From NCBI GenBank assembly GCA_033725935.1, contig MU867072.1, positions 434,001 through 498,000 on the forward strand: a DNA stretch of 64,000 nt, given 5' to 3'. The position numbers and the translations under genes are program-made. The DNA is from Cladorrhinum sp. PSN259 (lineage: Eukaryota; Ascomycota; Sordariomycetes; Sordariales; Podosporaceae). How positions within the stretch are numbered: position 1 is the first letter of the stretch; the number at the start of each line of letters is the position of its first letter. Shown here one piece after another: positions 54,566 to 64,000 of the stretch. The notes beneath the pieces were generated by a model. That model was not told the DNA's origin. It saw only the letters and a program-made list of their open reading frames with translations, and did no database searches.

Positions 54566-56275
54566 ATGGGAGTGACACCTAAAGCCCGGGCCTGGGATCA
54601 TGGGAGAACGGATCCGACATCTCTAGCCTTTGTCCTGACATGTTGGGTATACTGTCACCGCGAGGGGGAAGACCTGGCCACGGAGAGCATCTCGAACTAT
54701 CTCAACCAAAGCATCCCTTCCACTGCCTTCAGGTTCAGGAGGGATGAATCCTCCGAAACCGAATACGGAACCTGGAAGCAAAGAGATGAACATAGAATGG
54801 AGTTTCTGGGGCTCAAGGTTTGTTTATCAGTTTCCCCTGCTGGTTTTGGCAGGCCAGGACAGGAGAAGTGGAGTTGTTACTCACATTGGTGTATCTTTTA
54901 GGTGCTCTGTACTGCAGCCCCTGGAACAGCCGTCACAACGGAGGCCGATTGTTATAAGTGTGAGGTAAGTATCATTCATGATCCAATCTCCAAACACCAC
55001 GGAAGCGCTAACCGCAAAACAACCACATCAACAGAACCAGCTTCAAAGGTTCCTCAAAACGACGATTTCTACCGACAGCGACAAGTACACAAAACTTGTT
55101 GGGGCCGAGCACAAAGTCATCACATGGAGCTTAGACCCGAGCTGGGGTTGGTCATCCAAGCTTTCTGTGTAGGATATACGCCCCACTAGATTCCATGGTA
55201 ATGCCCGTCCAAGGAGGCTGACCGAGAAATAGATTCGACCTCACAAGCAGATACCGGGCAGAACCGAACCCTTCGCCCGCAGGCCGGATCGAACTCGCCG
55301 TGAAGCGCGTAAGTTTCTGTGTTCATTTGTATCTTGCATTAGCAAGCCGTTCTGTCTGACCATCCACAGCTTGTCTCCCTCAAGGCCGACGGTGGCTGGC
55401 AAAGGGACAAAACGCACGACAAATGCCGTTCCTCCTCTGTCCTCAACTGCATCAAGAGCCTCCTGGGCAACATCACAATGCAACGCAAAACCCTGGACGA
55501 CCTTGACTACAAGCTCCAAAGAGCCGAGAAGAACGGGACCTTGCCCGCCGCCATGCAAGATGGCATAGACGCCCTCGTGGCAATCAACCAAGCATCAATC
55601 GCAATTATCTTTCTGCTCAGAGAGCACGTTGGTCGGAAGCCTTCTCGCGGGGGTTGGGGTATCTGGCGCATCCTCTGTCGGCTCTTCAGTAGCAAGTTCC
55701 TCACTGTCCCTATTGACGACCCCTCCTTCAACGATATGAGGAAGACGATTGAAAGCCACCGTTTTCGCTGCATGGCCCAGACCGTAGCGGCACATATCCG
55801 CTTGCATGACTCCAAAAAAATGTGCGTTTCCCTTTCTCACTGATGTTCCCACTTTGCCGCCATCACGCTAACGAAAAAAAAAACCCTCAGGACCAAATTC
55901 TGCACCACAGTCTCTCAAGCGCCAACACTCCAGGAAAAACAAGTCCTCCCCGAATACATCGGCCTCAGCAGCAGCTTTATTGGCAACAGGTTCATGCACT
56001 CGCTTGCTTTTCTTAGAGTCTGCGAGTGGTATACCAATGCTGTAGACACATTCCTTGGGGACGCCTACGAGCTGATGGAGATGGCCCATAATTTGTTGCT
56101 CCTGGACAAGAAGGGACGGATGATTAACGATGACAAGGCCAGCAGAAAGGCGTGGAAGCGTGGGTGGGAGGTGTGCGATGTCGAGAGGGAGAAGCCTGAG
56201 ATAAAGATGAGTGAGCTTGCTGAGTATGACTCTGATGATTCTGATGATTTGGAGTGGGATGAGAAGAAGACGTAA
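54566..56275 (+). CDS. Unrecognised six-exon protein
   Basis: Reconstructed by frame-consistent splice sites: exons 54566-54817, 54902-54964, 55035-55168, 55233-55308, 55370-55821 and 55891-56275 (introns 84, 70, 64, 61, 69 nt), 453 aa. All five junctions keep the frame, which supports a real gene. Seen: an N-terminal half with scattered Trp and Cys (TYGTWKQ-like, DCYKCE, SLDPSWGWSS), a central Cys-containing helical region (DKCRSSSVLNCIKSLLGN, DDLDYKLQRAEKNG), two short hydrophobic helices (ASIAIIFLL, GIWRILCRLF), a helical C-terminal half (FLRVCEWYTNAVDTFLGDAY, ELMEMAHNLLLLDKK), and an acidic tail (YDSDDSDDLEWDE). No signal peptide. I do not recognise the family. Confidence 0.62.
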
Positions 56276-56995
56276 ATTTTGGAGGGATGAGCTGAGGGAA
56301 GAGCTGAGGGAAGAAAAGAGTTTCCTTTTCGGGTCGTTAAGGGTTTTAATTGGAATTGTACTGCTCGGTGTTTGGTGTTTTTGTTTTTGGTGTTTCGGTT
56401 TGGAACTTTGAGGATTTCCCCCCTTTTCAGTGTATTTCAAAGAAAACCAATTGGGTTGGTATGAACAGAAGTTGTACAATAATGTTTGCTGGCTCTGGAA
56501 ATGATCACACGTTCCGTCTTGCCCTTCTATAGACGGTCATTGCAGGGCTGATCTTATCGCATTGCATGCAGACTCTCAGTGTCGCCATTGCTGAGGGCTG
56601 CTGTCTGTCTCTCAATCAACCGTTTTATCGGGGTATTGGCAAGATGGAGACATCTCCTTCCATTCGTGACTGGAAAATAACTTCATTCCGTGGCGGTTGG
56701 CTTCCATTGCAAGAGCGCTTTCCCATTCCATTCAGAAAGTCCCAAACACCCATCGCTCAATTACCCCACCTTCCACTTCAACCCCACCGTGCCCGCGTTC
56801 TTCGCCCGTAGCTCCCGTCCCCGCACTTTCAAGCTTTCCCCACTTTCTGATCGGCCACTACCGCACGCCAAGAGACACAGTTCCTTGGCATACGCGACCG
56901 CAATGATCAAAAGCACTTTACGCCCACTTTGCGCAGTGGACGCGTGCTCTGAATTTAAGTTTCTTTTTTCGACCAACAATATTCCCATAACCATC
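56276..56995. other. Intergenic region, RAD10 promoter
   Basis: 720 bp between the unrecognised gene and RAD10. The frame of RAD10 is open back to about 56690 but this upstream part is taken as 5' UTR. No gene supported. Confidence 0.5.
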
Positions 56996-58194
56996 ATGGA
57001 TGACGAATTCGATGTCGACGATGACTTTCTCGCAGCTCTAGCATCTGCTGATGCCAGACCACCACCGCAGACCAGACAATTCCAACCGCCGCCCCCATTC
57101 CTTCCACCAAAGGTCCAACAGCCCACCCCTCAACGGCTCGATAAAGCACCCACTACAAGCAGCAACAGTGCTTCTTCGGCTTCAGGTTCTGCTCCAAAAG
57201 TTGTTCAACCTACTCCTCAGGCACTTCCGTCCAGATCCTCTGGATCCTCCATTCTTGTCTCACCGAGACAGAAGGGCAACCCGGTCCTTGCCAATATCCG
57301 CTCAATGCCATGGGAGTATAGCGACATATTGCCTGACTATGGCCTTGGCATGACGACCTGCGCCTTATTTTTGAGGTTGGCTTCAATTTTGAGAGGGCAT
57401 CAGGGTGATGAGAATGTGCTAACATCTGCCTGGTTCGCAGCTTGAAATACCACCGCCTCCATCCCGAATACATCTACACTCGCATAAAAAACTTGCAAGG
57501 AAAATACAACTTACGGATTCTTCTTACAATGGTTGATATCCCAAATCATGAAGATTCTCTCCGCGAACTATCCAAAACGTCGCTCGTCAACAATGTTACT
57601 GTAATCCTCTGCTGGTCCGCTGCCGAGGCTGCCCGGTATCTGGAGCTGTACAAATCCTACGAGCATGCCTCATTCGCAGCCATTCGCGGAACTCAAGCGA
57701 CAGGATACGCAGAAAAGCTCGTGGAATTCGTGACCGTGCCAAGGAACATCAACAAAGCCGATGCCGTCTCGCTAGTGGGGTCGTTTGGGAGCCTGCGGAA
57801 TGCCGTCAATGCGGACAGGGAGCAGGTCTCGGTGGTTAACGGATGGGGAGAGAGGAAGGTAAATAGCTGGTGTCGAGCTGTCGAGCAGCCTTTTAGGGTT
57901 AAGAAGGCACAAAAGAAGAGCGCCACTGCCAGAGCCATCCAAGCTGTGCCGATTGGCAGGGTACCTGCTAGGGAATTGCCCAAGTCCGCCGCCTCGGGTC
58001 CAACAGCCATCGACGAGCCCGAGTACGACCAAGAAGCGGAGGCTTTGATGGCGGCAGCCGAGGCGACAATGCCCGAGGACGTGCAACAGACCAAGCCTAG
58101 TGCGGCTGCTCCGGTTCCGGGCTCAAGACGCGAGGATGAACAACTCAGTGAAGGAATCGCTTCTGCGCTTGAGAAATTCAGGAATTCTGGTTAG
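56996..58194 (+). CDS. rad10: RAD10/ERCC1 nucleotide-excision repair endonuclease subunit
   Basis: DNA-binding partner of the XPF/Rad1 nuclease, which makes the 5' incision in nucleotide-excision repair and acts in single-strand annealing. Exons 56996-57375 and 57441-58194 (65 nt intron, donor GTTGGC, branch CTAAC, acceptor GCAG) give 377 aa. Seen: a disordered Pro/Ser-rich N-terminus after an acidic start (MDDEFDVDDDF); the central nuclease-like domain (ILVSPRQKGNPVLANIRSMP, SDILPDYGLG, SLKYHRLHPEYIYTRI split by the intron, RILLTMVDIPN, TVILCWSAAEAARYLE); and the C-terminal tandem helix-hairpin-helix (VSLVGSFGSLRNAV, VNGWGERKVNSW). Longer than yeast Rad10 through its ends. The N. crassa counterpart is known as mus-44. 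Confidence 0.94.
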
Positions 58195-60237
58195 AGAAGC
58201 GGCGGCCGTTACTGATCGGGAGCTCCAGAAGGCTCGTCATGCTCACTTGACAACACTCATCCATCCTGACACGACATGGCACGCTAGCGCAAAGCTGCGT
58301 TGGTTGGCATTGCATTAGTCAGGAACACATCTCATCTGCTACCTAGCACAACCTCTCCGCTGTGTTTTTGTTCGACACAACCATGCGTTTGTCCTTGACT
58401 TTTTCAGGGACCGAACCTATCGTTTCCGTAGATTCTTGTTACGCGCAACGTGAGAAGAAACAATACCGCCACGCGGAGACAACCATAACCTCGTGTTGAA
58501 GGGACCATTGTTGCTCCTGCACGTGTGGCTGCGTGACGACCGTCTGGGTAGCTATAGCTGAAAATCGGGGAAGAAATGACCGAGGACCAGCCAACCGGAG
58601 GAAATCTATGCACGCGCGAGTGGCTTCGGTATTTGCAACGCGCCAAGCAGTCAATCAGCGGCAATGGCGCATGGCATGTAGGATGGGTCGCTGGTTGTGG
58701 CTTGATGTAACCCACATGGTCTGGGGGATGCGCTACGCATGCATGCATGACCCGCCTCTTTCAAGAGCAGGTGTGTGAGAGTCGTTGAGACAGCTCATTC
58801 AAGCTTCCATCATTTAACACCGGGCTCAGTTATCCCCGATCACCTGGTACAGCGCTGCATTCTGAATTTATCCAGAAATAACCAAACTGGATCATCCGGG
58901 CTCCTGGGTTCACTACGTAAAAGGCCGCAGATGGATGGTTTCACCACTCAAGGTTGTAGTAGCTCATGCGGTCCAACCTTACTGGCAAGAAACTGGTTTT
59001 GTGCGTTGGGATAAGACAGTCTCCTTCCAAAACTGGGAGGTTGAACGGCTTACACGATGTGTGGCCAGGTTTAAGAGAAAAGCCTTGATTATGACAGGAT
59101 GGCACCGTCAGGAAACATTGCTCTCGGTAATTTGTGCTCTTGGATGCGAACTCCTAGATTGAGATACTGGGGTTGTATTGAGATCACCCCAAGCCAGCCA
59201 TTAATGTCTTATTACTGGCTTATGATCACCACAAATCGACGTGCATGAACTTCAACACGTCACATCTCCTGCAATAACGTTGGATGGCATACAACAATGC
59301 ATTTCGCCGAACCAACCGAAGTAAAGGACTTTGGGCCATCTGATCGAGGCCAGGCTCCATATGCTTCTCCCCCTTGGTCGTGGACCCGTCGACAGTCAGT
59401 AGGAAAACAGACGGCAAGACAACTAACTGCCTTGTCTCATGAAGGTTACCATTAAACTACCAGTCCCGGCTCCTACCTGATTAGGCAGGTCTCAGGAGGC
59501 TCATCCAATCACATTACCCGCCCGAACATGTGGAGGAGTGTGTACTGATGCTCCGACTGACCCTCATCGTGTCCGTCGGACGACACCGCAGAGACGAAGA
59601 GGATCTCGACACCTTGATGCTTTTGATCGATCGGCTCTAGCCCTGTCTGCATTCACGACACGGGCAGGCCGTGGCGTTCAAATTGTGGATGCCAGCTTGC
59701 CATCTTGCAGGTATCTGCATATGTCGTCCGACTCGTTGCAACGCACTTGCAAGAAGGTGTCTCCAGAAGAACCAGGATATGGGGTGGAGGACTGAATGAA
59801 ATGCGGACGTGTCGATTGATTCCTCCAGGTGTGATGAGAAGAATACCACCTAGCGAGGAACGAGAGGGTGGGTTAAGATGTCTTGACTGGGGAATTCCTG
59901 TCTCTCGGTTCCCTTTTTTTCTTCCTCATCATACTCTTGTTCTTGCGTTCTGGGGATTGGGTCTGCAGTATATCATCATCTGCATTCCTCTCTACTTTCC
60001 CTGTCCTCCACCCGGACTCCTCTTCCCCGGACGCCCTCTCGTTTACCTCCACATTTGCATACATACAGCCTGCATACGCTTCCTTCCTGGGCTTCGTGCT
60101 TATCTGCTTTTGTTTCTGTTCAAGAAGCTTGTTTTTGGGTTGTCCCATTACCCCGTATATCTTCATTCCCTCCCTTGGTTTGTTTGGGACGCCACCCGGT
60201 TAAGCATAAAAGCATATTACTGTCTTCTGATATCATC
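58195..60237. other. 2 kb intergenic region, GH47 promoter
   Basis: Between RAD10 and the GH47 gene, both plus strand. 59900-60230 is pyrimidine-rich and probably core promoter and 5' UTR of the GH47 gene. Open frames at 58533-59162 and 59538-60200 show nothing recognisable. Confidence 0.45.
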
Positions 60238-62117
60238 ATGCACATTCTCGGTGCCGGAGGGGTGGCGGCCACCGCCCTTGTGGGACTGGCAAGCCACGCC
60301 GTCATGGTATCCGCAGCCCCAGCCGATGTCCCAGCCAATGTTCCATCTCAATCCTCATCCAATCCTCTGGAGCAGCAACGCCCACCATACAACTCACCCC
60401 GCGATGATTCCAACAAACATAGGGCGAACGCCGTCAAGGATGCCTTCCAGGTTTCTTGGGATGGGTACTACAAATACGCTTTCCCTCATGATTCTCTCAA
60501 GCCAGTAGCGAAGGCCTGGGAGGATGATAGGTACGTCCTAGCAATGCCACACCATATACATGTGAAGTCTCCACTGACAATTCTCTACCTGGTATAGAAA
60601 CGGATGGGGTGCCAGCGCCGTTGATGCATTCAGCACTGCGCTGATCATGGGCAACTGGCAAGTGGTCGACCAGCTCCTGGACTACATCCCGAAGATAGAC
60701 TTCAACACGACCGACACCGAAGTCTCTCTGTTCGAGACCACTATCCGGTACCTTGGCGGGCTCCTGTCAGGCAAGTATTTCGCCACATAAAAATAAGAAT
60801 AACATCTCTAACACCTTGAACCAGCCTACGACCTCATCACTGGACCTCTGAGCGAGTACATACCGCGCAACCGGACAACCCAGGTTTACTCAATTCTCAC
60901 TCAAGCCAAAGGCCTTGCCGACAACCTCAAAGTCGCCTTTGAAACACCCAGCGGCATCCCAGACAACAACCTACTCTTCAACCCCCCTCGCAAAGCAGGC
61001 TCCCAACTCAATGGAATTGCCACAATTGGTACCCTCGTTCTAGAATGGACCCGCCTGAGCGATCTAACAGGGGACCAGCAATACGCCCGAGTAGCCCAAC
61101 GAGCGGAGGAATACCTCCTCCGCCCCCGTCCAGCCCTAGGTGAACCCTTTCCTGGTCTGCTCGGTACCAATGTCGAGTTGGGAACGGGCCTCTTCGTTGA
61201 CGGAGCAGGCGGTTGGGGAGGCGGCACCGACAGTTTCTACGAGTACCTGATAAAGATGTATCTCTACGATCCCTCCCGGTTCGGCGAGTATCGGGATCGA
61301 TGGGTGCTAGCAGCTGATTCTTCGATGAAATATCTGGTGTCTCACCCTACCTCCCGTCCGGACTTGACCTTCCTCGCTATGTGGCGGAACCGTACTTTGA
61401 ACTTTTTTTCTGAGCACCTTGCCTGTTTTTCTGGAGGTAATTTCATCCTCGGCGGACTGACGCTCAATAATCCAGCGTACACGGAGTTCGGCCTCGAATT
61501 GGTCAATGGATGCTATGCAACGTACAGAAACACCGAAACTGGGATCGGTCCTGAGATATTCAGGTGGCAAGACAGTAGGACCCCGTCTAACTTCAGCAAC
61601 AACCCCGGCCCGCCCGCCAACGATAGTGAATTTTATGAAAAGAGCGGGTTTTGGGTCGGCAACGGCGGGTACGTGCTCAGGCCGGAGGTGATTGAGAGCT
61701 ATTACTATGCGTACAGGGCTACTGGAGACAGCAAGTACCAGGAGTGGGCGTGGGAAGCTTTCACGGCGATCAATGCAAGCTGTAGGGCTGGAGTTGGATA
61801 TAGTTCTATTCGGGACGTGAACAAGCCCAATGGAGGGGGATTTACGGATTTCCAGGAGAGCTTCTGGTTTGCGGAGGTGTTGAAGTATAGTTATTTGATT
61901 TTTGCTGAGGTGAGTGTTTTTCTTTCAGAGAGAGGGTTGGTACCCTAGGGGGGTGAGGGATTGTTTGCTGACAAAGTTACAGGATGCGCCGTGGCAGGTT
62001 CAAGCCAATCATACAAATGAGTTTGTTTTTAACACTGAAGCCCATCCTATTAGGATCGCGGCGGGAAGGGAGGGGTATGGCAGGGGACCGTCTCGCAAGC
62101 GGAACGGGAAGTGGTAA
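60238..62117 (+). CDS. Secreted GH47 class I alpha-1,2-mannosidase
   Basis: Hydrolyses alpha-1,2-linked mannose from high-mannose glycans. Exons 60238-60530, 60598-60770, 60825-61909 and 61983-62117 (introns 67, 54, 73 nt) give 561 aa. Intron 2 uses a GC donor (GCAAGT), required to join YLGGLLS to AYDLITG. Seen: a signal peptide (residues about 1-27, ending VSAAP); AFQVSWDGYYKYAFPHDSL; LIMGNWQVVDQLLDYIP; FETTIRYLGGLLSAYDL; the catalytic-region blocks GGWGGGTDSFYEYLIKMY, LACFSGGNFILGGL, GIGPEIF, YVLRPEVIESYYYAYRATGD, and GGFTDFQESFWFAEVLKY; and FNTEAHP with the calcium-binding Thr near the C-terminus. Signal peptide and lack of a membrane anchor suggest secretion or the secretory lumen. Confidence 0.93.
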
Positions 62118-62915
62118 CGGGGGAGGTAGGAGGATTGGGTAGTGATGCGAAGGGGACAGGGACTGAAGCGGCAAAGTTATAGACGCATGGTTGGGAGGAG
62201 TTTCTGGATTATGATATCACGACTCTTCATTTCTTGTTCATAATTTTGATCAGTCTTTGCAACAAATTCGGTTTTGTTTTTACTATTATTGATTAGATGG
62301 CTTTTGCTGTTCTTGTGCCAAAGTGATCAAACCTTAATGCTATTTAGGTGCATACTGTCTCCTATTCTTCAGGGGTGACAACAATCCCTTTTTTGCCCGC
62401 CGGCTTTTCTATCCCAATGACTGTATAACTACCACAATCTCAGTCTGTAACGTAGTATTACCCTTTCACCACCAGATCTCGTTCGTGGCCATCGCCACAA
62501 AGACTCGATGGAAGTAGTACGATCGATCATCCAATAGTGTAAATACCTTTCGAGAAACAAATGGTCACATCCGCGGCAGCACGACACGTAACATGACCGT
62601 TTTCTTTTTCTACTTTTCGTAGAGTCTTGCTGCTAGATAAAGAATTCGATAGACAGACTTTGAAATACACGGGAACGGACCCGGGCACCTTTGTAATTGT
62701 ATTCTTCTCCTTTCCCGCAAGAACTTGCTTCCAAAAGTCCCCGAGGAACTGCCCGGTATTTCGTTCTACGTAGAAAAGGCATCATTCGACCATGACGGAG
62801 AAACAAACATGGAGCATGAATATCCCCATCACTTCAGACTCTCCTTAATTAAGGGGTTGATACGTTGCCGAATACCAGAGAGTATTGATTCTGCCTTTTT
62901 GAACGTTTGATCAAG
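62118..62915. other. Intergenic region, CCC1 promoter
   Basis: 798 bp between the GH47 and CCC1-like genes. No gene or repeat supported. Confidence 0.5.
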
Positions 62916-64000
62916 ATGCCATTGACTCTTCTCAAGACCCTCTTTACCCTCTCCCGTTCCCGCCGTCTTCTTCAATTGCCAGTACCATCATCACAGGTCT
63001 CCGTCAATACCACCAGCGAGAAGAAGCCAAGCACCCCTCCGCCCAGCCTAGACGCCACGGACGAGGACGATGGGGGATCGTCAACCGACATCGAGTCACA
63101 ACGACGACGACAACAACAGCATCGAGAACCCCCTCCTCTTTCCGCCGACAACGAACCCTCCAGACACCACAGATTCATCAACCCCCGTCTGATTTCAGAC
63201 GCAACAATAGGTCTCTCAGACGGCTTGACAGTCCCTTTTGCTCTCACGGCCGGTCTGTCGGCACTGGGCGACACCCGCACCGTGATATTCGGCGGGCTGG
63301 CTGAGCTTATCGCGGGGGCCATATCAATGGGTTTGGGTGGATATTTGGGTGCGAAGAGCGAAGCGTTAGTTCTTATATTCCTCCTTTTTTTTTTATACCC
63401 CAATAACCTTATTAATTAACAACAACGAAAAATAAAAAAAAGCGACTCCCATCGAAACCTCAAAGCCCACTTATCCTCCCTCCTCGTCACCTCCCCATCG
63501 GCCTTGACGCCCCTCCTGACCGCGCATTTATCGCCCTTGAACCTGCCCCCGGATATTTTGGACCTCATAACGTCCCACGTCTCTTCTTCTTCTTCTTCTT
63601 CCTCCTGCTCCTCATCTCCCGAATTGATCTCCTCCTTTTTGCTTCCGCCCGAACCGAGCACCTCCCGACCCGTAATTTCTGCTCTGACAATCTCTCTCGG
63701 ATATTTTCTGGGGGGGTTAATCCCTTTGATTCCGTACTTTTGCGTGAGGAGCTCTTTGGTAAAAGCACTGTACGTAAGTGTGGGCGTTATGGCGCTCGCG
63801 CTGTTTGCGTTTGGGTACGTCAAGACTGGATTCACGACTGGTGGAAAGAAGAGGTGGGGGGAAAGGAGGGGGAAATGTATATGGGGGGGTTGTCAGATGG
63901 TTTTGGTGGGCGGGATGGCGGCTGGTGCGGCTATGGGGCTGGTTAAGGGGTTGAGTACCAGTGGTGGTGGTGACGGTTCTTCTACTGGGGGTTTATCAGG
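62916..64000 (+). CDS. ccc1: CCC1/VIT1-family vacuolar iron (manganese) transporter, 3' end missing
   Basis: Vacuolar membrane importer that stores Fe(II)/Mn(II). Exons 62916-63364 and 63443 to beyond 64000 (78 nt intron, donor GTTAGT, acceptor AAAG). Seen: a disordered cytosolic N-terminus (about 85 residues, Gln/Arg/Pro-rich); NPRLISDATIGLSDGLTVPFALTAGLSAL-type first membrane segment with its conserved Asp; TVIFGGLAELIAGAISMGLGGYLGAKSEAD across the intron; a Ser/Pro insert; and two more membrane segments (FLGGLIPLIPYF; LYVSVGVMALALFAFGYVKT), then WGGCQMVLVGGMAAGAAMGLVKGL. No stop before the window end, so the C-terminus is cut off. Many antisense short frames here are shadows. Confidence 0.9.

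Noticed and set aside
58533..59162. Short plus-strand frames between RAD10 and GH47
   Set aside because: No recognisable content and no linked exons.

Overview
The window is nuclear DNA of a filamentous ascomycete, most likely a Sordariales fungus of the Neurospora/Sordaria type. Reasons: genes are split by 47-84 nt introns with GTRNGT donors and CTRAC branch sites; intergenic DNA is rich in short microsatellites and homopolymer runs; and there is a CPC-1 type bZIP gene with a Pezizomycotina-style long leader. No transposon, rRNA, tRNA or CRISPR was found. About 21 protein genes are supported, the first cut by the left edge and the last by the right edge. A 10-N assembly gap lies at 51787-51796.

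Layout. 0-15 kb: a Byr4-like septation regulator (3' part); cpc-1, the general amino acid control activator, with two upstream ORFs and a stop-free non-AUG frame in its leader; a fungal membrane protein; and a CECR1/ADGF-family adenosine deaminase-like protein. 15-19.3 kb is gene-poor, ending in a 2 x 120 bp tandem repeat. 19.3-30 kb: an SRP40/Nopp140-like nucleolar protein, a four-pass membrane protein, a PEX11-family protein, the 51 kDa subunit of complex I, the dynactin p27-like subunit, and an unusual flavoprotein/F-box-like/ankyrin-like fusion. 31-38.4 kb: a repeat-bearing orphan gene, the MAK5 helicase, the TRM7 tRNA methyltransferase and a GNAT acetyltransferase. 39-45 kb: three adjacent Golgi-type glycosyltransferases (GT69, GT15 and GT32 families). 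46.8-64 kb: a Lys/Glu-rich protein, the HIR1 histone chaperone, an unrecognised six-exon gene, RAD10/ERCC1, a secreted GH47 alpha-mannosidase, and the start of a CCC1/VIT1 vacuolar iron transporter.

Functional links. Most genes are unrelated housekeeping genes. Ribosome biogenesis and translation are represented by SRP40, MAK5, TRM7 and cpc-1, and glycan building or trimming by GT69, GT15, GT32 and GH47. cpc-1 carries consensus CPC-1/GCN4 sites in its own upstream region, and another lies upstream of the GNAT gene. Exon boundaries were set by reading splice signals and protein continuity by eye; none has been checked against transcripts.
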